NCBI RefSeq assembly: GCF_009831765.1
Contig: NZ_WSSB01000002.1
Location: 170,588-234,587, forward strand
DNA from: Craterilacuibacter sinensis
Lineage (GTDB): Bacteria; Pseudomonadota; Gammaproteobacteria; Burkholderiales; Chromobacteriaceae
DNA length: 64,000 bases
Direction of reading: 5' to 3'
A model generated the notes under the pieces. That model saw only the letters and a list, made by a program, of their open reading frames with translations, was not told the origin of the DNA and made no database searches. Shown one piece after another: positions 15,098 to 24,100 of the stretch. A program made the translations under genes and the position numbers. Position 1 is the first letter of the stretch. The number at the start of each line of letters is the position of its first letter.

Positions 15098-16855
15098 ATG
15101 AGCCAAATGACAGAACTGAAAGTCCCCGATATCGGCGGGCATGGTGGCGTTGACGTCATCGAAGTCTTTATCAAGGAAGGCGACCGCATTGCCGTCGATG
15201 ACAGCCTGATCACCCTGGAAACCGACAAGGCGACCATGGATGTGCCGGCCGCAACAGTCGGTGTGGTCAAGGAAGTGCTGATCAAGGTCGGCAGCAAGGT
15301 GTCCGAGGGCGATGTGATCGCGCTGATCGAAGCGGCCGACGCAAGCGAGCCTGTGGCTGCGGCACCTGCCAGTGCGCCGGCTGCTGCGGCGCCACAGGCG
15401 GCCAGTCATGGCGGTAGCGCCGATATCGAATGCGATATGCTGGTGCTGGGCGGCGGGCCGGGCGGGTATTCCGCAGCCTTCCGCGCCGCGGATCTGGGTA
15501 TGAAAGTGGTGATCGTCGAGCGTTATGCGACGCTGGGCGGGGTATGCCTGAACGTGGGTTGCATTCCATCGAAGGCGCTGCTGCATGTGGCCGCCGTGAT
15601 CGAGGAAGCCAGCCACTTCTCCGACACCGGTGTGGCCTTTGGCGCGCCGCAGGTCGATTTGTCGGCACTACGCAAGCACAAGGAAAAAGTGGTCGGCAAG
15701 CTCACCGGCGGTCTGGCGGTGATGGCCAAGATGCGCAATGTACAGCTGGTGCGTGGTAATGGCCGCTTTATCGACCCCCATCATATGGAAGTCGAGCTGA
15801 CCGCAGGCGAAGGCAAGACCCCGACCGGCGGCAAGAGCGTGATCAAGTTCAAGCAGGCGATCATCGCCGCCGGCAGCCAGGCGGTGAAGCTGCCGTTCCT
15901 GCCGGAAGATCCGCGCATCGTCGACTCGACCGGCGCGCTGGAGTTGCGTCAGGTGCCGGGTCGCATGCTGGTGATCGGTGGCGGCATTATCGGCCTGGAG
16001 ATGGCGACGGTGTACTCGTCGCTGGGCGCGCGCATCGACGTGGTCGAAATGGCCGACGGCCTGATGGCCGGCGCCGACAAGGATCTGGTCAAGGTGTGGG
16101 AAAAACGCAATGCGCACCGCTTCGACAAGATCATGCTCAAGACCCGTACCGTCGGCGTGACCTGCCGTCCGGATGGGGTGATGGTGAAGTTCGAGGGCGA
16201 ACAGGCACCGGCCGACGAGCAGAAATACGATCTGGTGCTGGTGGCGGTAGGCCGCAGCCCGAACGGCAAGAAAATCGGTGCGGAAAACGCCGGCATTCAG
16301 GTGAGCGAGCGCGGCTTTATCGAAGTCGACAAGCAGCAGCACACCAATGTGCCGCATATCTTCGCCATCGGCGACATCGTCGGCCAGCCTATGCTGGCGC
16401 ACAAGGGCGTGCATGAAGGCCATGTGGCCGCCGAAGTGGCGAATGGCCAAAAGACCTATTTCGACGCAAGGGTGATTCCGTCGGTGGCCTATACCGAGCC
16501 GGAAGTGGCCTGGGTCGGCCTGACCGAGCTGGAGGCCAAGGCCAAGGGAATCAAGGTCGGTGTCGGCAAGTTCCCGTGGTCGGCCTCCGGTCGCGCCATT
16601 GCCAACGGCTGCGATTACGGCTTCACCAAGCTGATCTTCGACGAAGCGACCCATCAGGTCGTGGGTGGCGCGATTGTCGGCCCTAACGCCGGCGACATGA
16701 TAGGCGAGGTGGCGCTGGCTATCGAGATGGGGTGTGATCCGGCCGATATCGGCAAGACCATCCATCCGCACCCGACCCTGGGTGAGTCCATCGGTATGGC
16801 CGCCGAAGCATTCGAAGGCCATTGCACCGATTTGCCGCCGGTGAAGAAGCGCTAA
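15098..16855 (+). CDS. lpdA: Dihydrolipoyl dehydrogenase with N-terminal lipoyl domain (E3)
   Basis: A 585-residue E3, which reoxidises dihydrolipoamide with NAD. Unusually compared with E. coli Lpd, it begins with its own lipoyl domain (residues 1-78, ETDKATMDVP site) and an Ala/Pro linker, as in Neisseria P64k and several other betaproteobacteria. The flavoprotein part has the FAD motif GGGPGGYSAA (about 114), the redox disulfide in GGVCLNVGCIPSK (about 151/156), the NAD motif GGGIIGLEMA (about 291) and the catalytic HPHPTLGES (about 558). RBS TAAGGAAGACC. Transcription past its stop meets the 868-bp heptamer array. Confidence 0.97.
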   Translation: MSQMTELKVPDIGGHGGVDVIEVFIKEGDRIAVDDSLITLETDKATMDVPAATVGVVKEVLIKVGSKVSEGDVIALIEAADASEPVAAAPASAPAAAAPQAASHGGSADIECDMLVLGGGPGGYSAAFRAADLGMKVVIVERYATLGGVCLNVGCIPSKALLHVAAVIEEASHFSDTGVAFGAPQVDLSALRKHKEKVVGKLTGGLAVMAKMRNVQLVRGNGRFIDPHHMEVELTAGEGKTPTGGKSVIKFKQAIIAAGSQAVKLPFLPEDPRIVDSTGALELRQVPGRMLVIGGGIIGLEMATVYSSLGARIDVVEMADGLMAGADKDLVKVWEKRNAHRFDKIMLKTRTVGVTCRPDGVMVKFEGEQAPADEQKYDLVLVAVGRSPNGKKIGAENAGIQVSERGFIEVDKQQHTNVPHIFAIGDIVGQPMLAHKGVHEGHVAAEVANGQKTYFDARVIPSVAYTEPEVAWVGLTELEAKAKGIKVGVGKFPWSASGRAIANGCDYGFTKLIFDEATHQVVGGAIVGPNAGDMIGEVALAIEMGCDPADIGKTIHPHPTLGESIGMAAEAFEGHCTDLPPVKKR

Positions 16856-16856
16856 A

Positions 16857-17825
16857 TCCGGGGATCAGGGACTCGGGATCAGGGATCAGGGGGCACTTGA
16901 CGTGGCTGCAGTTTTTTTACCACGCTGAAATCGGCTCCCGGCTCCCGGCTCCCGGCTCCCGGCTCCCGGCTCCCGGCTCCCGGCTCCCGGCTCCCGGCTC
17001 CCGGCTCCCGGCTCCCGGCTCCCGGCTCCCGGCTCCCGGCTCCCGGCTCCCGGCTCCCGGCTCCCGGCTCCCGGCTCCCGGCTCCCGGCTCCCGGCTCCC
17101 GGCTCCCGGCTCCCGGCTCCCGGCTCCCGGCTCCCGGCTCCCGGCTCCCGGCTCCCGGCTCCCGGCTCCCGGCTCCCGGCTCCCGGCTCCCGGCTCCCGG
17201 CTCCCGGCTCCCGGCTCCCGGCTCCCGGCTCCCGGCTCCCGGCTCCCGGCTCCCGGCTCCCGGCTCCCGGCTCCCGGCTCCCGGCTCCCGGCTCCCGGCT
17301 CCCGGCTCCCGGCTCCCGGCTCCCGGCTCCCGGCTCCCGGCTCCCGGCTCCCGGCTCCCGGCTCCCGGCTCCCGGCTCCCGGCTCCCGGCTCCCGGCTCC
17401 CGGCTCCCGGCTCCCGGCTCCCGGCTCCCGGCTCCCGGCTCCCGGCTCCCGGCTCCCGGCTCCCGGCTCCCGGCTCCCGGCTCCCGGCTCCCGGCTCCCG
17501 GCTCCCGGCTCCCGGCTCCCGGCTCCCGGCTCCCGGCTCCCGGCTCCCGGCTCCCGGCTCCCGGCTCCCGGCTCCCGGCTCCCGGCTCCCGGCTCCCGGC
17601 TCCCGGCTCCCGGCTCCCGGCTCCCGGCTCCCGGCTCCCGGCTCCCGGCTCCCGGCTCCCGGCTCCCGGCTCCCGGCTCCCGGCTCCCGGCTCCCGGCTC
17701 CCGGCTCCCGGCTCCCGGCTCCCGGCTCCCGGCTCCCGGCTCCCGGCTCCCGGCTCCCGGCTCCCGGCTCCCGGCTCCCGGCTCCCGGCTCCCGGCTCCC
17801 GGTTCCCTGTTCCCTCTCCCTCCCG
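16857..17825. repeat. Heptamer element with core and 124 x GGCTCCC array
   Basis: The left arm at 16857-16892 has mixed GGGATCA/GGGACTC-type units. The core runs from TTGACGTGG at 16897 to ACGCTGAAA at 16922-16930. The right arm is 124 uninterrupted, identical GGCTCCC units at 16933-17800, then decayed units (GGTTCCC, TGTTCCC, TCTCCC). The minus strand reads GGGAGCC repeatedly, three Gs with four-base loops. No stop occurs in any frame, so long spurious frames cross it. It fills the lpd-tamA gap and ends about 20 nt before tamA. Confidence 0.97.
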
Positions 17826-17844
17826 TGTCCTATACCATAGGCCT

Positions 17845-19575
17845 ATGCGCCGCATCCTGATTCCGCTTTTCTTTTCCTGCCTGTGCGCGCCTGCTTGGGC
17901 AAACCTGACCTATAAGGTCGACATCGCTGCGCCTGACGAACTTAAAACCTTGCTGGCCAACAATCTGGAGCTGGTGACCCTCGCGTCCGATCCCGATATG
18001 GACGAGGCGACGCTGGCTGCCTTGCTGGGTGAAACACCGGCGGCGGCCAAACGGCTGCTCGAAACCATGGGTTACTTTAATGCCGGGGTCAGCGTGTCCC
18101 GGCCTGCTGCCGATGTGGTCGATGTGAGTGTGACCCCTGGCGCTCCTGCGCGCATCCATAGCCTCAATATCGACTTCACCGGCGCGGCGCAAGGTTCGAC
18201 CGAGCTGGCAGGAGTCGAGGCCGAGCTTAAGGCAGACTGGCCTTTGCCGCTGGGGGCCGTGTTCACTCAGGATGGCTGGGATGCGGGCAAGAAGCTGGCG
18301 GTGCGTTTGCTGTCGCTACGCGCCTATCCGCTGGCCAAGCTCGTAGCTTCCCGCGCCGAGGTTAATCCGCAAACCGACGAGGTGAGCCTGAGCCTGAGTG
18401 TGGATAGCGGGCCGCGGGTGGAGTTCGGCAAGATTCGTATCGAGGGCTTGCAGCGTTATCCCGAGAGCGTGGTCAGGGGACAGGCCGATTTCATGCCCGG
18501 CGCGGTGTATAGCCTGGAGAAGCTGACCGCATTTCAAAGTGCGCTGGAGGAGGATGCGCATTTTTCCTCGGCGCTGGTGATTCCGCTGACTGGCGAGATC
18601 AAGGATGGCCTGCTGCCAATCTTGGTGCAAGTGGTCGAAGTGCCACGGCAAAAGGGTGAAATCGGTCTGACCTGGGATAGCGATGAGGGCTTTGGTACCC
18701 GCTTGGGGTACGAGCATTACAATATTTTCCGTCGCGGTTACACCGGTTCGGTGCTGCTGGACTGGAAGCGGAATGAAAATTCGTTGAATTTCGGTCTGGC
18801 CTTGCCGCGCACGCGTGACGGCTACTCGCATTCGGGCAATGTCGCCTTTAAAAAAAGCGAGGTACAGAATGTCGAGCGTGACACGGTCGAGGGCGGTGTC
18901 TGGCGGCTCAGGCAGCGCGGCGATATCGAGGCGCGTATCGGTGTCGAATATGTGCTCGACCGCGAAACGATAGGCGGGGTCGAAGACCGCAATAATCAGG
19001 CGGTGTTCGCGACAGTAGGCTGGACCCAGCGCAAGCTGGACGATGCCATGGACCCGCGCAACGGCTATTTGCTGGACGGACGCCTGTCGTCCACGCTGGG
19101 GCGTGCCTTGTCGGAAACGGCCTTTGTGCGCGGTCGCGCGCGCGGCGCCGTGTACTGGTCACCGGGCTTTATGCCCGGCACCTGGCTTGTGCGCGCCGAT
19201 GTGGGGGAAGTGTGGGCGCAGCAAACCGACAAAGTGCCCTCATCCCTGCTGTTCCGTGCCGGCGGCGTCAATAGCGTACGCGGTTTCGAATACGAGAGCC
19301 TGGGCATTGCCGGCCCCAATGATTCGGTCTTGGGCGGGCGGGTGATGGCGACCGGCTCGCTGGAGTATCTGTTTACCGTTGCGCCGCACTGGCGTCTGGG
19401 TCTGTTCCACGATATGGGTAATGCCGCCGACAGCTGGAAGGGTTTTGAGCTGGCCCGCAGCGTCGGCTTCGGTGTGCGCTGGCTAAGCCCGGTGGCACCG
19501 ATCGCCTTTGATCTGGCGCGTGGCGATACCGACCGCAAATGGCGCTGGACCATGAGTCTGGGCCTGCCTTTCTGA
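17845..19575 (+). CDS. tamA: Translocation and assembly module protein TamA
   Basis: A 576-residue outer-membrane protein of the Omp85 family. It has a signal peptide (ending CAPAWA at about residue 20), POTRA-like domains to about 260, and a 16-strand barrel with the FRAGGVNSVRGFEYESLG segment (VRGF/Y motif) near 475. TamA works with TamB in moving lipids and autotransporters across the envelope. The start ATG 17845 is chosen because a typical signal peptide follows it; the frame is also open upstream, but only through the heptamer array. TATACC at 17831 resembles a -10 box. tamB follows after 10 nt. Confidence 0.93.
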   Translation: MRRILIPLFFSCLCAPAWANLTYKVDIAAPDELKTLLANNLELVTLASDPDMDEATLAALLGETPAAAKRLLETMGYFNAGVSVSRPAADVVDVSVTPGAPARIHSLNIDFTGAAQGSTELAGVEAELKADWPLPLGAVFTQDGWDAGKKLAVRLLSLRAYPLAKLVASRAEVNPQTDEVSLSLSVDSGPRVEFGKIRIEGLQRYPESVVRGQADFMPGAVYSLEKLTAFQSALEEDAHFSSALVIPLTGEIKDGLLPILVQVVEVPRQKGEIGLTWDSDEGFGTRLGYEHYNIFRRGYTGSVLLDWKRNENSLNFGLALPRTRDGYSHSGNVAFKKSEVQNVERDTVEGGVWRLRQRGDIEARIGVEYVLDRETIGGVEDRNNQAVFATVGWTQRKLDDAMDPRNGYLLDGRLSSTLGRALSETAFVRGRARGAVYWSPGFMPGTWLVRADVGEVWAQQTDKVPSSLLFRAGGVNSVRGFEYESLGIAGPNDSVLGGRVMATGSLEYLFTVAPHWRLGLFHDMGNAADSWKGFELARSVGFGVRWLSPVAPIAFDLARGDTDRKWRWTMSLGLPF

Positions 19576-19585
19576 ACGAATACCG

Positions 19586-22500
19586 ATGATGCCGAATACC
19601 GAGCCGCCACCGCAGGATGTCCCTGCGCCCGAACCTTCCGCCCCGCGCCGGCGCTGGGGCCGGCGCATCCTGCTTGCCTTGCTGGTCGTCCTGTTTGCCC
19701 TTTTCGGTGCCGTGGGCTGGTTAACCGGCAGCGAAGCCGGCTTTGCCCGGCTGTGGCAGCTGGCGGCTCAGGCAAGTCAGGGTGCGCTATCTGTTGCCAG
19801 GGTCGAGGGCACATTGTGGCGCGGCTTCCAGTTGCAAGGCGTGCTCTGGCAGACGCCGCTTAAGCGTATCGAGCTGTCTCGTATCGCCTTGGATTGGCAG
19901 CCGGGCGCGCTGTGGCAGCGCAAGCTGATCATTAACCGGCTCGAGCTGGGCAGTGTGCTGCTGGATGACCGTAGCCCCGCCTCGGGCGAGCCCTTAAGCG
20001 CGCCTGCATCGCTTGCCTTGCCGCTGGATATCGAGGCCCGCCATGTGTCCTTGCAAAGCCTGAGCCTGCAGCCGCAGGCACTGGTGTTCCAGAGCCTGGC
20101 CGGCTCCTACCTTTATCAGGGTGGGCAGCATGCGCTGGCGCTGGAATCGCTGCATTCGCCCTGGGGCAGTGCGGCCGGTTCGCTGGCCTTGGCGGCCGAC
20201 ACGCCTTTTGCACTGGGCGGGCGGGTGGAGCTGGAGGGCGAACTGGATGGGCGCAAGGTGCAGGCCTATGCCAACCTGGGTGGCTCCTTGCTGGCGCCCA
20301 CACTTGCGCTCAAGGGCGAGGCTACCGGGGTGGTGGCCGAGGTGGACGGGCAGTTTGTACCGTTTGCTCCGGTGATTTATCGCAAGATCAAAACCCTGTC
20401 GATACGGCTGGGTAATATCAATCCGGCCATGCTGTTTCCCGGTGCGCCGCAGGCGCAGTTGTCGATGGCGGTGGAAGCGCAGCCTGCCGGCGACGACGCG
20501 TTGTCCGGCGGTTTGTCGCTGATTAATGCCGCACCGGGCCCGGTGTCGGCGCAGCGCCTGCCCCTGTCGCTGGCGGTGGCGACTTTCCGTGTCAATCGGG
20601 ACGCGCTGACGCTGTCGGATGCCTTTGCCAATGTGGCCGATGGCCGGGTCGGCATCGCTGGCGTCTTTACCCCGAAAGATTTCGATCTCCAGCTGGCGCT
20701 GGAGCGCTTGTCGCTGCGTGCCATTTCGGCGGCCGCCCCGGCGCAAACCGTGTCGGGCAAGGTCGCGCTTGGCGGTGAAAAAATGCGCCCCTTGCTGACG
20801 CTGGACTTAAGCGCCGACAAGCTGCGCCTGAATGGCGAGCTTGCCTGGTTGCGCGGCAAGGCCGAAGCGCTGGATATCCGCCGTCTGCGTGCGAGTACCG
20901 GCAACGGGGTGATGGATGTCAGTGGCCGGCTGGGTCTGGATGCCGCGCAGCGCCTGAGCTTGAACGGAACGCTCAAGGCCTTTAATCCGGGCGCGCTGGG
21001 CAAGGATCTGCCGCAGGGCAGCATCAATGCCAATCTGAACGTGGATGCCAGGCTCGCCGGTGCGCCGCAAGGGGATGTCAGCCTGATGCTGACCGCAAGC
21101 CAGCTCTCGGGTGCGCCACTGAGCGGTCGCGCCGAGGCGCACTGGCAGGCCGACCGCTTAAGCCGGCTGAATGCTTCTTTGCTATTGGGCGGCAACCGGC
21201 TGCAGGCCAGCGGCGCTTACGGCAAGCCGGGCGACAAGCTGCAGCTTTTGTTGCAGGCCGACAATCTGGCACTGCTGGGCCCCGCTTTTGCCGGGCGTGC
21301 CAATGCGCGCATTTTGCTGGCCGGCACCCCGGCGCAGCCCTTGTTCAGCGCCAGGCTGGATGCAAACGCCCTGCGTCTGCCTGGGGACTTGAGCATCGCC
21401 AGCCTGAATGCCGAGGGCGAATTGGCGGCCAGCGGCGCCAGCCCTTTCAAGCTGGATGCCAGACTCGCCGGTCTGCGCGCCGGCACACTGGACGTCGAGC
21501 AACTGATGCTGGCAGGCCAGGGGGTGCGTAGCCGCCATCGTGTGAGCCTGGATGGCAAGCTGCAACTGCAGGGCAAGCCCTTTGTCTTGTCGACCGAACT
21601 CAATGGCGGCCTGTCCGATGCCAGTGTCTGGCAGGGCACGCTGGCGCGGCTGACCGTGAGTGGCGAGCCTGCGCTGCAATTGCTGCAGCCGATAAGCCTG
21701 AGTGTGGCGGCCGATGCGGTGAGTCTGGGTGCCGGGCGCTGGCGGGCGCTGGACACCGACTGGACGCTGCAAAAAACGGCCTGGTCACGCGCCGGCGGCA
21801 TCGAAACGGCTGGCAGTGTGCGCGGTGTGCAACTGGCTGCGCTGTCGCCCTGGCTGAGCCTGCCGCTGCAGGAAAACCTGGTGCTGGGCGGTGATTGGGC
21901 GCTGCGTATGGCCGGCGGCGTGCCGCAAGGGCAGGTGAATCTGCAGCGCGAAGCGGGCGATGTGCTGTTGCCGACCAAGTCCGGCCATCAGGCGCTGGGG
22001 CTCAGCAATGCGCGCCTGCAGGCACAGCTTGATGGCACAGGCTTGATCTGGCGCATGCAGCTATCCAGCGCACTGGCCGGCCTGAATGGCCAGGGTCGCA
22101 TCCAGACGCTGGGCGGGCGTTATTCGGCGGCTTCTCCGTTGAGCGCCAGCGTGCAGGGCGATGTGCCTGCCTTGTCGGCCTTTCAGGGCTGGCTTGCGCT
22201 GGGGCAGACCATGGGCGGGCGGGCGACGGCCGATCTGGCGATCAGCGGCACGCTGGGTGCACCGCAGCTCTCCGGTCCGATCAGCGCCAGTGCGCTCGCC
22301 TTTAGCGACCGCCTCAACGGCATCGCCCTGAAAGACGGCACGCTGACTGCGCGCTTTGCCGGGCGTGAGTTGTGGCTGGAGCGGCTGACTTTCGACAATA
22401 ACGACAGCCTGAGTGCTACGGGGAAACTGGCGCTGGTGGATGGCAAGCCCGCCGCGCAAATGGTGTTCAAAATGGATAAATTCCGCGCCATTTCCCGCCC

Positions 22501-23395
22501 CGGTCAAAGGGTGGTGCTGTCGGGCCTGGTCAATCTGAATCTGGATGACAAGGCGGTCGTACTGGATGGAGCAATCAAGATTGACCGTGCGCGGCTGGAA
22601 ATGCCCAAATTCGGTGCGCCGGCACTGGGGCAGGATGTGGTGGTCATCGGGCGGGTGCAGCCGGAAGCAGGTGCAGCCAGCTTGCCGTTTGCCATGAATC
22701 TCAAGCTGGATCTGGGCGATAACTTCCGCTTTAGCGGTGCCGGTCTGGCCACCCGTCTGGAAGGGAATCTGCAGTTGCAAGCCAAGCCGGGTGAGGCGCT
22801 GGCCGTTTATGGCCAGGTCAATACGGTGGATGGGCGCTTCAAGGCTTATGGCCAGGATCTGGATATCAGCAAGGGCGTAATTTCCTTTAGCGGCGCCGTT
22901 GATAACCCTGGATTGGCGATACGCGCACTGCGCCGGATGTCGCCGGTCGGGGCCGGGGTCGAAGTCAGCGGTTCGGTGCTCTACCCCAAGGTGCAACTGG
23001 TGGCGGATGAGCCGATGTCGGAGAAGGAAAAACTGGCGTGGCTGATTTTGGGGCGTTCGGCTAGCAGCGGCGGTCAGGACGATAGCGCGCTGGCGGCTTC
23101 GGCCGGCGGTTTCCTGGCCGGTGCCATCAATGACAAGCTGGGGCTGTTCGACGATATCGGACTGACTTCGCGTAGCGAAAAAACGTTGGCCAACGGCACG
23201 GTCAATCCGGCCGAGCAGGTGGTGACACTGGGGCGACAGTTGTCACAGTCGCTGTATCTGGGCTACGAGTACGGCATTACCAGCGCCACCCAGGCGGTCA
23301 AAGTGGTGTACCAGCTCAGCAAGGGCTGGTCGGCGCAGGTCAAGGCCGGCACCACGGTCGACATCGAGAGCCGCTATACGGTGAGGTTTGATTGA
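19586..23395 (+). CDS. tamB: Translocation and assembly module protein TamB
   Basis: A 1269-residue envelope-spanning AsmA-like protein. A single N-terminal transmembrane anchor (about residues 28-50, after an Arg-rich RRRWGRR stretch) is followed by a very long beta-taco region and the conserved C-terminal DUF490/TamB domain (about 930-1269, ending KAGTTVDIESRYTVRFD). It forms a hydrophobic groove carrying phospholipids between membranes and partners TamA, encoded 10 nt upstream. The start could be either of two adjacent Mets. A heptamer hairpin begins 3 nt after the stop and likely ends the transcript. Confidence 0.95.
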   Translation: MMPNTEPPPQDVPAPEPSAPRRRWGRRILLALLVVLFALFGAVGWLTGSEAGFARLWQLAAQASQGALSVARVEGTLWRGFQLQGVLWQTPLKRIELSRIALDWQPGALWQRKLIINRLELGSVLLDDRSPASGEPLSAPASLALPLDIEARHVSLQSLSLQPQALVFQSLAGSYLYQGGQHALALESLHSPWGSAAGSLALAADTPFALGGRVELEGELDGRKVQAYANLGGSLLAPTLALKGEATGVVAEVDGQFVPFAPVIYRKIKTLSIRLGNINPAMLFPGAPQAQLSMAVEAQPAGDDALSGGLSLINAAPGPVSAQRLPLSLAVATFRVNRDALTLSDAFANVADGRVGIAGVFTPKDFDLQLALERLSLRAISAAAPAQTVSGKVALGGEKMRPLLTLDLSADKLRLNGELAWLRGKAEALDIRRLRASTGNGVMDVSGRLGLDAAQRLSLNGTLKAFNPGALGKDLPQGSINANLNVDARLAGAPQGDVSLMLTASQLSGAPLSGRAEAHWQADRLSRLNASLLLGGNRLQASGAYGKPGDKLQLLLQADNLALLGPAFAGRANARILLAGTPAQPLFSARLDANALRLPGDLSIASLNAEGELAASGASPFKLDARLAGLRAGTLDVEQLMLAGQGVRSRHRVSLDGKLQLQGKPFVLSTELNGGLSDASVWQGTLARLTVSGEPALQLLQPISLSVAADAVSLGAGRWRALDTDWTLQKTAWSRAGGIETAGSVRGVQLAALSPWLSLPLQENLVLGGDWALRMAGGVPQGQVNLQREAGDVLLPTKSGHQALGLSNARLQAQLDGTGLIWRMQLSSALAGLNGQGRIQTLGGRYSAASPLSASVQGDVPALSAFQGWLALGQTMGGRATADLAISGTLGAPQLSGPISASALAFSDRLNGIALKDGTLTARFAGRELWLERLTFDNNDSLSATGKLALVDGKPAAQMVFKMDKFRAISRPGQRVVLSGLVNLNLDDKAVVLDGAIKIDRARLEMPKFGAPALGQDVVVIGRVQPEAGAASLPFAMNLKLDLGDNFRFSGAGLATRLEGNLQLQAKPGEALAVYGQVNTVDGRFKAYGQDLDISKGVISFSGAVDNPGLAIRALRRMSPVGAGVEVSGSVLYPKVQLVADEPMSEKEKLAWLILGRSASSGGQDDSALAASAGGFLAGAINDKLGLFDDIGLTSRSEKTLANGTVNPAEQVVTLGRQLSQSLYLGYEYGITSATQAVKVVYQLSKGWSAQVKAGTTVDIESRYTVRFD

Positions 23396-23398
23396 TGG

Positions 23399-23458
23399 GG
23401 AGCTCGGGACTGGGGATTCGGGTCTCGGGATTCGGTTCCCCGATCCCCGATCCCGGGT
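23399..23458. repeat. Heptamer hairpin between tamB and rnpB
   Basis: The G-arm 23405-23434 (GGGACTG, GGGATTC, GGGTCTC, GGGATTC) abuts directly on the C-arm 23435-23457 (TTCCCCGATCCCCGATCCCGGG), giving a nearly loopless G:C hairpin. It may terminate tamB and occupies the -35 region of the rnpB promoter. Confidence 0.7.
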
Positions 23459-23466
23459 ATCCGTGT

Positions 23467-23472
23467 TACAAT
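23467..23472 (+). promoter_or_regulatory. -10 box of rnpB
   Basis: TACAAT lies 9 nt before the mature 5' end of the RNase P RNA. No recognisable -35 hexamer is present because that position is occupied by the heptamer C-arm. Confidence 0.5.
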
Positions 23473-23480
23473 CCGCCCCG

Positions 23481-23932
23481 GAAAGTCGACCAGACAGTCG
23501 CCGCGTGTTAAGTCACGGGGAGGAAAGTCCGGGCTCCATAGGGCAGGATGCCGGTTAACGACCGGGCGCCGTGAGGCGACGGAAAGTGGAACAGAGAGCA
23601 GAACCGCCGATGGCTGGGGGCTTCACCGCAAGGTGCAGCACCAACGCGACAGGCCAGGATACGCGCCCTTCAGGGTGTACGTCCTGCACCAGCGCTGGCT
23701 TGCCAGCACGCTGTCGCACGGCACAGGTAAGGGTGAAAAGGTGCGGTAAGAGCGCACCGCGTTGGTGGCAACATTCAACGGCAGGCTAAACCCCATCCGG
23801 AGCAAGACCAAATAGGGGTACATTGGCGTGGCCCGCGCTGTACCCGGGTAGGTTGCTTGAGCCTGTCGGTAACGGCAGGTCTAGAGGAATGACTGTTCAA
23901 CGACAGAACCCGGCTTATCGGTCGACTTTCCA
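23481..23932 (+). ncRNA. rnpB: RNase P RNA (type A)
   Basis: This is the catalytic RNA that matures tRNA 5' ends. The P1 helix is GAAAGTCGACC (23481) pairing with GGTCGACTTTC (ending 23930). Conserved cores are present in order: GAGGAAAGTCCGGGCTCC near 23519, GGTAAGGGTGAAAAGGTGCG with GTAAGAGCGCACC (23726-23760), GCAAGACCAAATAGGG (about 23803), then GAATGACTGTTCAACGACAG and AACCCGGCTTATCGGTCG at the 3' end. Length (about 450 nt) is on the long side for type A. It is transcribed from its own promoter after tamB. Confidence 0.95.
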
Positions 23933-23944
23933 CCCCATCCGGCT

Positions 23945-23967
23945 AATCCCGTCTAGCAGACGGGATT
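23945..23967 (+). terminator. Hairpin after rnpB
   Basis: AATCCCGTC and GACGGGATT (9 bp, 5-nt loop) follow the RNA by about 12 nt. Only a weak T-rich tail follows. Confidence 0.6.
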
Positions 23968-24100
23968 GTCATAGATCAGGTGCCTGGTCTTTGCCACTTT
24001 CCGCCGCCGGATAGTGCAAAAAACAGGCAATCGCCTCTCCCCCGTCCCGGCAAAAAGCATTACAATGGCGACCCTTCGCCGCCTGAACGCCGTTACCCGC

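Noticed and set aside
16933-17800. CRISPR-like tandem array
   Set aside because: Units are 7 bp, directly adjacent and identical with no spacers, and no cas genes are nearby. It is a short tandem repeat array.
16917-17855. 312-codon minus-strand gene encoding a GSREPGA repeat protein
   Set aside because: It exists only because the heptamer is stop-free in all frames, starts antisense to the tamA signal peptide, and has no ribosome site or unique domain.
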